DNA of 64,000 bases. It comes from Holacanthus passer (lineage: Eukaryota; Chordata; Actinopteri; Pomacanthidae). The DNA lies in assembly GCA_025331565.1 (NCBI GenBank), contig JAFREQ010000014.1:12946001-13010000 (forward strand). Direction: 5' to 3'. The number at the start of each line of letters is the position of its first letter. Position 1 is the first letter of the stretch. Under the pieces are notes generated by a model that was not told the DNA's origin, made no database searches, and saw only the letters and a list, made by a program, of their open reading frames with translations. Both the position numbers and the translations under genes were made by a program. Shown in pieces: positions 27,211 to 38,155 of this stretch.

Positions 27211-28965
27211 GTCACTAACAGGGTTAGCAGAGGAAGAAGAGAGTGTTTGAAAAGCAGAGAAAATAAACAGAGGTTTCCTGTTAACGAGGTGCACTGGGGG
27301 CCTGTCGTGTGGGAGCGGGAGGGTCTGGTTTTGTTTAAAGGAAAGCTCTAGTGTTACAGTGCGGGAAGGAGGAAGAAGAATAGGGCATTAGGTTTGAGGG
27401 TTACAGGTTGTAACAACGTTTCCTTAGTTTTGTCGCAGCTCAGCTTTGCTGCAAGGCAGTGCCCATATTGTAAAGGCCAGTGTGAACAGATGTGGGGCAA
27501 AGCCGCTGCTGCCAATGTGCACTCTCCCAAACATTGAAAGGTAATAGAGTTGTCATTGGTTTTGCACTGTATTGATTTCACACTCTTTTGGTTGTAAACA
27601 TGGACTTAATTCTGCTCACTACATCTTTTTAAGTGTATGTCTACCAGAGCTGGCTCCTTTTCAAACTTAAAGCCTTTTCCTTGTTAAAAAAGGAAAGTCT
27701 GCCCTCTGTATTTCCCTCTCTTCCCCCCCGTCTTTGTAGTGGTGTAGTCATACACGGGGCCCCAGCTCCAGAGTTGACTGCGCACACATGCAGCCACACA
27801 AAGAAAACTGCACAGCCATTATGGATCCAAGAGGCCCGCCACCTTTAGCTAGTCAGAGGGAGAATTAACCGACTCACACAATGCCTGGCTTGTCTTGGCT
27901 GCTTTTTAGAAGAGTAATAAATGCATTGATTTTGTTTTATATTAATCGTGACACAAGTTGGATTCATTCTCAAAGAAGTGCACTTTAAAATCTTGTAATC
28001 TTTCCCAATATACAGTTTTTGAAGAAGTTGCCCCTATATAATTCAACCCCTGTCTGATCAGTGTGCCCAAGAATGCCACAGGCCAGGCTGAGCCACCGGA
28101 GGGAGGGAAGGAGGTACCATTGTACTCAGCCCCAAAGCATGACTCTCAGATTTATATCTCCTCAATGAATAAAGGGGGAGCCTTGTACCCTGGGGGCTTC
28201 AGTAAAGCAGGAGGAGGATAGTTGTAATTTTAAGTCTGAGGAAATGAGAAGGTCTTGCTCCTCCTACCTTAATCCACCCCCACCCCCCACATCTCCTCTG
28301 CTCTGCTTCCTCGCACTTTCTCTTTTTTCCTCTTGTTTCATTTCTTTCTCTCAGTAGTGGGTTAGTAAGTCTTTTGGCCTCTCCGCAGCAAGCGGCATTC
28401 CCAGGGTTTAGGGCCCAGGAGGAGGGAGGGCAGGGCCATGTTTAGCCTCTGGCAGGACAGACAAAGATGGCTGACGTTGTGCGGGGCTCAGCTCTCTACA
28501 GGCACCGTGGAATGTCTCTAATCAATTCAGCATTGTGGGTTCCCTCTTATATGTTCTCTCCCTGTTATTTTCTATGGCAGGCTTAGCGAAACCCAGACAA
28601 TACAACTAGTAGTTCGTGTGGCGAGTCTGAAACTGTCTATCATCCCCCTTCATTTTCTCCTTGCGTTATCTACTCATTTTTCCACCCCGCGTGTTTATAG
28701 AATTGTGATAATTGAAAGCTATGCTTCACTCCCACTACGTGCTCCATATGTTGCACTCTCAGTCTTTCTCTCCGTCTCCCTCCCTCTTTTGCCTGAGAGG
28801 GCTTAACGCCGCTGTGAGCTTCTAAACAGCAATCTGCTCGGGAGAGCGACAGCTACTCTGTAGTGACGAGGATCCTGATGATAGCTGAAGTAACGTTCGC
28901 TCTCTGCTTTGGTTCGTTTGGTTGGTTTAAAATAATGCGGGCTCATGAATAAGGTGTAAAACTAT

Positions 28966-28967
<2 letters not shown>

Positions 28968-29024
<57 letters not shown>
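28968..29024. repeat. (GT)28 microsatellite, longest in the window
   Basis: This is a perfect TG tract of 57 bases, the longest simple repeat here, and a likely polymorphic marker. It can adopt Z-form DNA in principle. Confidence 0.97.
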
Positions 29025-29025
<1 letters not shown>

Positions 29026-29291
29026 ACTTCTTTCCGCCTGCTTGTGCTTTTCTGTTTTTGCATCAGCCTCTATGTTCCAGCTCTGAAACCCTTTGATTTT
29101 GTGGTTTTACAGGCAGAAAATGAAATGTTCAGGTAGCACACTGGCAGCATTTACAGTCTCCTTAAAGTATTAATTATGTATAAGCACCGGATAACTACTC
29201 GTTCTGCTGTGGCAGGCAGCCTGTTAGTCTAGAAGGCAACAGTGTCTGTACACTGGATACACAAGAGGTTGGGATGGGTGGGCTAACTGCT

Positions 29292-29327
29292 GGGAGGGAG
29301 GGGGAAGGAGGGAGGGGCATGACGTCA
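29292..29327 (+). promoter_or_regulatory. G-rich run (G-quadruplex-type) next to a full CRE
   Basis: Positions 29292-29318 carry five runs of three or more G residues separated by short loops, which meets the usual G-quadruplex pattern. Two bases further, at 29320-29327, is the palindromic cAMP-response element tgacgtca. A tacgtgctcgggg stretch follows at 29357-29369. The cluster lies in the long BAH intron, 1.5 kb upstream of the exon at 30814. It is a candidate regulatory site by motif only. Confidence 0.45.
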
Positions 29328-30813
29328 TTGCACACATTTCTTCACACACAGTATGGCTACGTGCTCGGGGGTCTGTGTGTCAGTCCATCAGTGAGCCTCT
29401 CTGTCGAATAACAAGCAAAAGTGTGTGTGTGTGTGTGCGTGGCTGTGTGTGATGTTGCGTGCATGCTCGCACAATCGTCCAGAGCAGTAAATGCAGCCGA
29501 CTGACTGCGTGCCAGCTGCTGTTTAACACGTCCAGGCTCACTTACTCACTCATTCCTCCTCCCCGCTCGGGGTTGGAGAAAGGGACGAACAAGGGAAAGA
29601 AAATTGAGAGGTGGCGGAGTGGAGGGTTGGAATGAGAAAGACGGAGGAGGGAGGGAGGAGAGGAATGGGGAAAACCAGAGGTGGGCTTGAGGGTTTAGGG
29701 AGGTGATGATTTGCTTGGCTGCGTGTGTTCAGCCTCCTCCCCTGTGACATAACAGAACAATGTACTCTAAAGGCTTTAAATATCTTTACTCTGACCTCAT
29801 GTTCCTGAACACACACACAGATGCAATTAAGAAGCTAAACAGTCTTCGATTACCATAGACTTTTTCCCCTCTTCCATTTTTTTCCCCCATATGCTCATTT
29901 CTCTGCACGGGTGGTGTCAGTGGTGGTGCAGGTGTCTCAGTCGGTTAGTGTGGTGCAGTGTAGACGAGTCCCTAATAAAGACGGCTGGGGCCAATAGGAT
30001 TGTGTCGCAGTCCAGCACCCAGCCAGTCTGTTGCAAATTTCCCCAGTCTCCTAATGTTCTTTCAAACCACTGTGACGGTCAGTTGGGCTTATGTGAAGGC
30101 ACAATAAATATTTTATAACATGAAATGAAAACAGTATTTTGCCCTTTTCATCCCTCACCTCAGCGCCGGCCTCTACCATTTTCTTCCACCTCCCCCCTCT
30201 TTTTCCTTCCCTCTTTTCATTTCATTGAATGGCCCTGGAAAAGCTCTCTTCTTACCTCAGTGCTGCCACTTGCTGGCCATCTCAAGGATTTCAAGCCTTT
30301 TCTGAGTTGCACTTTATCAAAATGCCAGTGGGTGGCAGCACTTAAAGAGTATAAAGTCCAAAGCTTGGTGAAGAGATACAGTACCTGTGCATTAGTGAAA
30401 GTTTAAAAGCTTTAATAGTGTGTTAAAATCATTGGAGTATTGTCATTAAGTGAAGAGAAGCCAGAAGGCAGAGGATTTGATTTGTAGGAGGCAGAGACTG
30501 AACACTCATCCATCCCCCTCATGGTTCTTCTCTCCTCACTTCCTCCAGCGACGGCCATCCCACTGTTTACTTTATTAAGGCTCTAAATGCTCTGCAATCC
30601 CTTTTTAATTGACTTGGTCTCTCTGCGTGCATTTTGGCATCAGCCTGTGTGAGTCATAAACAGTGCGTCTGCACAGCATCACTGTTTGCCAAGAGGCCAG
30701 TTTGTGACGTCGTAATCAAACAATATGATGTCTGTTTAGCTTAGCATGAGATCTTTTTCTTTCTTTTTTTTTAATTGTCTCCTGCTCACTCGCTGTCTCT
30801 CTCTGTGTTGCAG

Positions 30814-30919
30814 AGTAAACGGGACCATCTGCTGATGAATGTGAAATGGTACTACCGCCAGTCAGAGGTGCCCGACTCTGTCTACCAGCACCTGGTGCAG
30901 GATCGCAACAATGAGAACG
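30814..30919 (+). CDS. rere: RERE exon, central BAH domain (SKRDHLLMNVKWYYRQSEVP)
   Basis: This exon has 106 bases: 35 codons from SKRDHLLMNVKWYYRQ to QDRNNEN plus one base (g) of a split Asp codon. The acceptor is ctctgtgttgcag (ends 30813) and the donor is gtgaga (starts 30920). It encodes the conserved core of the BAH domain, including the WYYR motif followed by an acidic/proline turn typical of BAH domains. Human RERE has His where this protein has the first Asn of NNEN; otherwise the segment is near identical. The phase-0 start matches the phase-0 end of the exon at 5858-5928, so direct splicing over the 24.9 kb intron preserves the frame. Confidence 0.97.
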
Positions 30920-32825
30920 GTGAGACTGCCTTGTGTTCATCGAAACGCATCCACACATGTGCATTTTCACAGTACACACACCAAGTCAATACACTTACTT
31001 GCTCTGTAACACAGCACTCAATTTCTCTCCTTCACAAACACACCTGCCTCAGCTCTCCAGACTGTTGGGGGATATAAGAGCTAGCTGTGAATTGCATTTC
31101 AAACAGAAAGCAGATGACAGTGTCCCAGGCAGCCGAGCCAATCCTGTGGCTCTGTGCTGTTCCCCCGGTAACACTCTTTTAGGCCAGACGGCAGCAGCAC
31201 CGTCAAGTGTTAATAACCCGCAGTGTCGTGTGGCCCTCAAACACACACTCTCAACACCATCCGTGCCAGTGGATTCATCACACTATAACACATACACATC
31301 GACAGGAACATAAGCACCGTCACTGTTTTTTAGCCACTGAATGTTAAATTGTGATGACAGAAAGGTCACAGAGGAAAATCAGAGTTAACATGACGAAAAT
31401 AGTTGGAATAGTCAATTGATGAATAATTATTTGGATTTTACAAAATAGCCTCTGCTGAGCTACATACCAATGTACTGTATTGTTTTTTTATTCACAGTAA
31501 ATTAAGAAATATCTTTTTGTGGTTTTTAACAAATTCTTCATGAATAAAGCCTTCGCATAGTTGTACAACCCTGATTCCACAAAAATTGGGAAATGACCGA
31601 GCCTTTCCAGGATGCCCCTTTCATACCCAGACATGATACTATCACCTGTTACCAATGAACCTGTTTACCCGTGGAATGATCCAAACAGATGTTTTTGGAT
31701 CAGTCCCAACTTGTTTGAAACATGTTGCTGCCATCAAATTCAGAATATTTACAAAAATCAATGAAGCTAATAAGGTCAAACATTAAATATATTGACATAA
31801 AAGTATATGTGAAAAATCATTAACAAATGATCACATTCTATTTTATTTATGTCTTACAAAGCGTCCCAACTTTTCTCTAATCGGAGCTGTACATGTAAAA
31901 CTCTAAACTGAATAAGCTTTCCCTCAACAAGTAATTAATGGTTACTGGTTATTAATCGGTTACTTATATCCATCATTGATATTCCTCAATGCCTCTTTGA
32001 GTCTTACAGAAAATGCTGTCCTAAAAATTTTGACTCAGCATTCTTGCTTGTTAATGTACAGTTTGATTTTAGTTTTGTAAAAGTATCGATTCTTTGGTGT
32101 ATTGCTCTTTGACATGCCTCAGTTTTGAGGAAAAAGCCGCAGTATACTAGTCTCACAACACACACAACTCAACATCTATCCTGTGTCACAAGAAGCATGT
32201 AACCAGAGAACAAATACATATGAAGTCACAGTCAGGACAGGGTGTTATGTTGTTTTCCCTCTCTACAATAATCCCAGTATCACACGTGTCAGATGGAAGG
32301 CTTTAGTCTCGGGATGTCATGGAGGTTATCAACCAAACATTTTGTATGCTGCTCCCTCCAGAAGCTGCCTCAGTGCAGAGCAGGGCTCCACTATCTGCAG
32401 CTCGTCCTTGCAGCAGGGACTCAGGATTATTAGAATTGATGTCACAAGGCTGGAGTGCAGTGGACACAGAACACCACAACTCAGGTCATTTGTCAACGAC
32501 AAGTTCCTGCCGCTTCTCGGTGCTGCTGATGCGTCTTAACCCCCGGAAGGGTCATTTCACTTGAGAACTCAACATTATGTCCTCTCCTCAGGGGACCGCA
32601 CTTTATTGGCTTTATTGAATTATGTGGCATAATATTGACCTCTGCAGAGGTGCTTGTTACTTTGGGTGTACACAGAACTGTACTCATGATTTTATTAGTG
32701 ACTTCAAATACCAGAGCTACTTTATCGCTGTTTCCTCTTTGTCATAGATGAATGACTTTGGTTGTTTTAAGCTTTATATATAATGTAGATTTGTATTCAG
32801 AAGAACTGTGTTTCTTTTCCTCCAG
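30920..32825 (+). other. rere: RERE intron (1.9 kb) with one DNA-transposon relic
   Basis: This is a phase-1 intron with donor gtgaga and acceptor tttcttttcctccag. Its centre holds a degraded inverted-repeat DNA element (31563-31892, listed separately). An open frame of 118 codons at 32183-32539 has no recognisable family or splice context and is judged to be chance. Nothing else was seen. Confidence 0.85.
31563..31892. mobile_element. Degraded IS4EU/ISL2EU-like fish DNA element
   Basis: The left end is gtacaaccctgattccacaa and the right end is cccaacttttctctaatcgg followed by agctgtac. They are imperfect inverted repeats of about 30 bases. Between them are phrases I remember from an abundant fish repeat: atgatactatcacctgttac and gaaacatgttgctgccatca. 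The superfamily name is from memory and tentative; the inverted termini are seen directly. Confidence 0.65.
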
Positions 32826-32922
32826 ACTCTGGCCGGGAGCTGGTTATCACAGACCCGGTGGTCAGGAGTCGAGAACTCTTCATCTCTGACTATGTGGACA
32901 CTTATCATGCTGCTGCTCTCAG
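32826..32922 (+). CDS. rere: RERE exon, BAH domain (DSGRELVITDPVVRSRELFI)
   Basis: This exon has 97 bases: two bases complete the split Asp codon, 31 codons follow, and two bases (ag) begin a split Arg codon. The acceptor is tcctccag and the donor is gtgagg. It encodes the later BAH strands: GRELVITDPVV, then RSRELFISDYVDTYHAAAL. The ELFISDYVDTY stretch is highly conserved between RERE orthologues. A visible difference from human is VVRSREL here against VIKNREL there. The reading frame is set by both neighbours and contains no stop. Confidence 0.97.
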
Positions 32923-34633
32923 GTGAGGAAACATTAACACACACGTATCTACATGCACACACACTCAGACGTCATAATCTTAGCTGAGGTAGAAGATAGA
33001 AGCTGCACTTTGAAGGAACTTTCCTACAAGTTTCTCCTACACACAATATCCACCCCTAAAGGTCCAGTAGCATTGTGGCTGCTGCAATTGCAATGCTTGC
33101 ATTTATAGCACAGTGCCCCTGTTACACCACCCAGTTTTTATTTGTGGTGTTTTGTTGCATTTGCTTGTTAAGTTCACAGTTGTGGCCTATTTTTAAACAA
33201 TCCCAGTTCTGTGGTCTTGAAATTCTTTATTTAACCCAAGTTTTATTTTCATTACCAAATGGAAAATTCAGTCTTTTTTTGTGGCACCTTGTGCTGCCTT
33301 TTCTTACTGTCACAGCTCTAGTTCTGTTATTCTAACAATTCATCCTCCAAGGAAATACTGTTCTTACATACTCAAAGAGACTAACAGACTAACACCATCT
33401 GTGCTTCAATGGATACACAACTTTTGTAAAATACTTGTCTGATGTGATCCAGATTCAGGAGCCAGAAGAATGAATCTTAACTACTATGTGCTATACTTAT
33501 CTAGTGGCAACATGGTAATAGTACTACATTACGGCTGTGTTTCTGTCAGCTTTCCATGAGCCGACTCTTAAAGAAATCGCATACATTTTTCTATTGCATT
33601 TATACAACATTCACAAGGTAAAAATATACCATGTTTTGCTGCTGCCAGCAGGTGCTGCAGAAATAGACCAGATGTGTCAAGATGCGAAGCTATAAATGAG
33701 CCACATGTCTCACCCTGACTTGCATTAAAACACTGATTGAAATGGCTGAGCATCAATGCCCCCATACACACGCCTGTCACAATATGAGCCTCTAGAAAAC
33801 TGGTGGCGGTCACTCTCTCTATGTTTGATGTCAGGAGAAAGGCATGCAGGCTCAATTGTTTTCTTCCCTTCTGTGTTCCTGCTCCTGTCTCTTCATCCAT
33901 TCCTGTCTGACCACACCTACCACTTCTCCCACTTCCCCTTTTTCTTTAACCAAAACCATCTGTGAGCAGCACAGCGGCAAGCAGCCAAAGCCATGTCTCC
34001 CAGAAACCACTGATTTCAGGGCAAATTAGCTGCAACCTCTCCTACACAGAGAACCCTTTGATTTGACTTATTCTCCAGGCTTTAGATAAACGAGAGGGAA
34101 TTCCAGCGGGATGCTGTAATGCCGCAGCTCTCCGAAAACAGCCCTCCTTAGCGCCCTTTAATCTTTTCATGGGGAGGAAGATACTGTTTCTCTGCAAGGC
34201 AGCCCAGCTCTGTACGCCTGTGATGTCTGTTATTTTGATAGAGCCAGACACCAGAGTGCTGGAAACAGGAAATGGTCTCAAGATGTGGTCAGAGCCTCAG
34301 CTCATTGGGGGGCAATCGTGTCGGGAGGGAGACACACAGGTTGAATTCCTGTCCAGATCTCTGCGGCATCTGTCTCCCGTGCCTCAGCTGCAGCAGACGG
34401 GGCAGGGCTGACATGTTCAGCTGGTGTTTACGGGTTCAGTAGCCAGAGCCTGATGTCTCACCGCAAAGTCAGCAGGCAGTGACAGGCACTAGATACCTGC
34501 TGCTGCATTTGTCAACTCCAATAGATGAACGCCCCAAGAGCTTCTAATTAGGGCTATGTGTGCTCCTGCTGGGGTATCACTTTGTCATGAAGTTGTTGTT
34601 GTTGTCTAATAAAGCCTGTCTTCTCTCTCACAG
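32923..34633 (+). other. rere: RERE intron (1.7 kb), nothing specific seen
   Basis: This is a phase-2 intron with donor gtgagg and acceptor ttctctctcacag. A taaaggtccagtag motif at 33056-33069 resembles one end of short fish transposons, but I found no matching second end. The open frame on the minus strand at 33568-33900 lacks any recognisable content. No exon or regulatory feature could be supported. Confidence 0.8.
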
Positions 34634-34738
34634 GGGGAAATGCAACATTTCCCATTTCTCCGACATTTTTGCTGCCAGGGAGTTCAAAGCCCGCATCGAC
34701 TCCTTTTTCTATATCCTCGGATATAACCCAGAGACCAG
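34634..34738 (+). CDS. rere: RERE exon, end of BAH domain (GKCNISHFSDIFAAREFKAR)
   Basis: This exon has 105 bases: one base completes the split Arg codon, 34 codons follow from GKCNISHFSDIF through FFYILGYNPET, and two bases (ag) begin the next Arg. The acceptor is ctctctcacag (ends 34633) and the donor is gtgagg (starts 34739). It encodes the C-terminal BAH segment that packs a helix (FSDIFAAREFKARIDSFFYILGYNPET) against the beta core. The only difference from human that I can see is Ile for Val in KARIDS. This is the last exon unique to the BAH-containing isoform: its donor phase (2) equals that of the alternative exon ending at 38155. Confidence 0.97.
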
Positions 34739-34833
34739 GTGAGGAGCTTTTCTGTCTGGTCATTTCCACTGATGCCCTTGGTACCCTTCTTTATCATCCC
34801 CCAGGCCAGAAATGTTCCTGATTCATCAGTTTT

Positions 34834-35160
34834 GTCTAGAAAATGTTGAAAAAAGCCCATCACAAGTTCTTAAGCCCAAAGTGATGTCTTCGGAAAACTT
34901 GTTCTTCCGACCAATATTCAAAAACCCCAACTATTAAATAATAATAATAATAATAATAAGATAATAATAATAAAAATAAAAGCACAATTCCTCACAAAGT
35001 CCTCACAATTGAGATGCTTAAACTGGATAATGTGTTATTACATTATTATTTGAATAATGACTCGATAAATGGATTATCAAAAAAGAAAAGTCAGTCAAGT
35101 CAGTTTTGAATTTCTGTCAATTTGGCTAATTGATTAATCTATTAATTGTTTCCATATTGC
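34834..35160 (+). mobile_element. Older copy of the same short fish repeat
   Basis: This stretch keeps the interior landmarks of the element at 42657-42978: tagaaaatgttgaaaaaagc, an aagtgatgtcttcgg segment, ggattatcaaaa, and a terminal gattaatctattaattg. Its inverted termini are no longer clear. An (AAT)n expansion at 34936-34974 interrupts it. Being in the same orientation as the other copy is probably chance. Confidence 0.5.
34936..34974. repeat. (AAT)n microsatellite
   Basis: This is an AAT run broken once by ag. It lies inside a degraded repeat element. Confidence 0.92.
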
Positions 35161-37842
35161 TATAAATTCAAAGTTCATGGGTTCAATTTAATTGCAATAA
35201 CTGTTATTTAGAGCAGAGGAGTACCGATATAATGAAGTTAAAATGATGTGAGACAAGATGGTGGGGGGTTTATTAAAGACCCTCTCCAATGAAAATCAAG
35301 TGTTTATCCTTGTTAACATGTCTATAAGGTGTTTTTAAATGCTTCAATATCATGAGTGAAATAAGCAGTCAAGGCCATGGCTAAGCATTTCTGGCTTTGA
35401 ACTGTGGCGAACCAGTGACAGTCTCAGAAACACAGATTCAGACAGCCAGGGTTTCATATGTAACATATCTTGGAATAATCCTGTTAACTTGCTGGGTGGG
35501 GCTATGGTGAAACGAACTGGTATCAGAGGAAGAGCCAGGTGTAGCTACATGTTGGTATTTTACAAGCTAAGTTTCACTATTTTCAAAATGATGGCAGAGA
35601 CGTCCTGTTTTTGGTTGCAAAGTTGCAAAAGGAGAAATGGAGGGCCTTCATGTTCTACCAAAGGATCTGGAAGTCAGACACAGCAAACTTGGGTTTGCCA
35701 GAACACTGTTTTGAACATTTTACACAAAAACAGATGGGTTTTCCCACAAATCAGAAAACCATCCTTTTATCCTGGGGACACAGCGAGTACGAACCAACAT
35801 GCTGGTCAACCAGTTTTTATTTGTCTTGTGTTTTGTCTGTTGGCTGTGTTCAATCAAATCTGCAGTATGCTAGTTAGTGTCAGCCAACATTAGCTTGCCA
35901 AGTTACATGCTGATTCATATCAAATGCTGACAGGACAATTTATATGGTTTGAGGTTGTTCATGAAGAAAGTTGCAACAAAAGTTACTCAAAACAGTTTGT
36001 CTGATAACTAAGCTGCTGAATTAGATGGTGGCTGTATTCATGATGGTCATTTTGACAGAAACCTTCACATGACTTTGGGGTTGTTCTTTGGTTTCTGGTT
36101 CAAACATGTGTGGCTGAATTACTCCTATATTACTGCCATTGTGTAGTGTACAATAGTTAGCAAATCAGAGCACAAGCAGAGTTTTGAGTTGAAGGTGAGC
36201 AGGTATGCTGGAGCTGCAGGCGAGTGGTGGAAGCGAGGGTGGAGATAGAGGTGGGAACTACTACCTGGGATACTAAATGAAGGCGAAGGTGTTGAGTTGC
36301 ATCTAAGCCATTTTAATGCATGAAGGGATTTTTTTGTGGAAAGAACTTCTCAGATGCCCCGAGAGGAACTTTTAGTAATATCCTAATAATTACCATATGA
36401 TATGTCCCTAGTAGGAGTAAATAGTGCACATATTGCATTTAATGCACCAATAAGCAAGTTCTAAATCTTTCTAAAGTTCTAAATCAAGTTATAAAGCTGA
36501 TATTTGCTTTTAAAACAAGAAGGCAATTCAGGCAATCATTAAAAAGCCAACATGTTTTGACCACTGAAGGTCTTTGTCAAGGCTTTAAAAAAACGATATT
36601 TGCTTTTTTCCGATGTCACCCAGCAGCAGCATGAAACAGTTACCACGTATGCATTTTGTATGCAAGACAGGAGATGAACAAGTAATTTAACTCAGTTTCA
36701 TTGTACATGAGCTTCCTGTTTTTCAGCTTTGGTTACATAGTGTTATGTCTAATGATGCTTTATGCTCATTACTGCTGCCAGTGTTATCAGTGCACAAAGA
36801 ATGGTCCAGTGCAATTATGCAGAATGAGCTCTGGGAAACCCCCGTGGCTTCATAATTGTTTGGCTGCTTGTTGACATTTGTCGAATTACATGTCAAGTTT
36901 GAATTGCTCATCTTTTCTGTTAAAATTAAGATTAGAATGGAAAATCTACATGATGCTCATTGATGGTATTTTAAGTCACTTGTTTGATTAGGACAGTTGT
37001 CACAATAGGAAAGGAAAACAGATGTGAGTAATAACATTAATGAGGACTGAATTCCATTTAGCTGCTTCAGATAATATTTTTTTCCCACAGTTGTGATGCT
37101 GGTGATGACTTGTTATTTAAAAATTGACTTTTAACAAGTTTTATTTGTTACGTCTGGTCACACACAACCATGTAGATTCGACCCAAAAATGGCAAGAATC
37201 ATGCAAGTACATCAGCTATATCCAACACTTAACTGCTTTTAGAAACGAGAGGATAGTCCTTTTTTTGTTTTTGTTCTTTATGAGTCAAGATGCAGGTTGA
37301 ACAGATGAGATTTTCAAATGGTTACATACCTTTTGTAATATATATATATAACATAGATTTAAAAGGTAAAAGTTGTTGTAGTTTGTTGTACTATAATAGA
37401 ATTTTAAATGTCATCATGCATTTTTCAATTTAATATGAAATATTTAAACATTTCAGCTTCTCATTTGTATCTTATTAATTACCTTTGTATCATTAGTCTT
37501 AGGCATAGTTTTGACCCAAATACTGACTAAAAGTAAAAATGCACCATTAGTCTAAAGGACTTGTGGACATTTTGGCTGCTTGTTGCACATGATGAGTTGC
37601 TCAAACTCCATTGTTGTTATCCATCGCTGGTGTCTCAGGTGTTGCATGTGTCCCTGTTATCAGCACCAGGGGGTTGCCGGTTGGGAACCCCCTCCTCCAC
37701 GGCCCTGCTCAGCCTCCCCCCTCCCCCTCCTCCTCCTCTCGTTTTGTATTCCGAGCGGCGCGTCTGCAGCCTTGCAATTTCACTCTTGTTTATTATGGCG
37801 CAGACATACGAGCAGAGATGAATTCCGTATCCTGCATGCGTG

Positions 37843-37871
37843 TCTCTCTCTCCCTCCCTCCCTCTCTCTCT

Positions 37872-37912
<41 letters not shown>
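37843..37912. repeat. (CT)n-(GT)16 tract upstream of the internal promoter
   Basis: A CT/CCCT-rich tract (37843-37880) continues into 32 bases of perfect TG (37881-37912). The tract ends where the first copy of the 24-base promoter repeat starts. Confidence 0.95.
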
Positions 37913-37916
<4 letters not shown>

Positions 37917-38005
37917 CGCAGCACATGCTCAGTGGCGCCTGTAGAGGAGCGAGCGGAGGCTGCGCCGCCGCACGCGCAGGCTGAGGTCACAGCACAAGCT
38001 CAGTG
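37911..38005 (+). repeat. 24-base direct repeat in the internal promoter
   Basis: Two copies of a 24-base unit lie 71 bases apart, at 37911-37934 and 37982-38005. They differ at two positions. Both share the core tgaggtc.cagcaca.gctc. The second copy contains tgaggtca, which includes a nuclear-receptor half-site (aggtca); the first has aggtcg. The position, just downstream of a (GT)n tract and about 120-210 bases upstream of the alternative start codon, suggests a duplicated promoter element, but a chance local duplication is equally possible. Confidence 0.6.
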
Positions 38006-38120
38006 CAGACCTCTCCGGCGGCGAATGCGCGCTTCTCCATTTTGAGCACCTTAAGAGAAAAAAAAGGTGGCAGAGCGTTTTTTTCCTACACACAGTGTCA
38101 CCATCCAACCTTAGGGCTCG

Positions 38121-38155
38121 ATGTCAGAAATGGACGATCTGTTCAGTCCCCGGAG
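38121..38155 (+). CDS. rere: Alternative first coding exon of RERE (MSEMDDLFSPRR)
   Basis: An ATG at 38121 opens 11 codons (MSEMDDLFSPR) plus two bases (ag) of a split Arg codon, followed by a good donor, gtaggt (38156-38161). An in-frame TAG lies just upstream at 38112-38114, so the frame cannot extend further left. A second in-frame ATG at 38130 has the better initiation context (G at -3 and G at +4), so the protein may begin MDDLFSPRRR. The phase-2 donor fits the acceptor of the exon at 40837 and gives an unbroken join to RLNSTQGEIRVGPSHQ. The product would carry ELM2 and SANT but no BAH. It lies in a CpG-rich block. Transcription was not observed; the call rests on frame, donor and promoter context. 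Confidence 0.78.

Noticed and set aside
29920..29985. SINE-head-like sequence (ggtgtctcagtcggttagtg)
   Set aside because: The word resembles a tRNA-derived head, but the second promoter box, the body and the tail are missing.
32183..32539. 118-codon + strand frame upstream of a BAH exon
   Set aside because: It has no family resemblance, and the flanking splice signals do not match the phases of the neighbouring exons.
33056..33345. Transposon-end-like taaaggtccagtag
   Set aside because: Only one end was found, with no inverted partner within 1 kb, so an element could not be supported.
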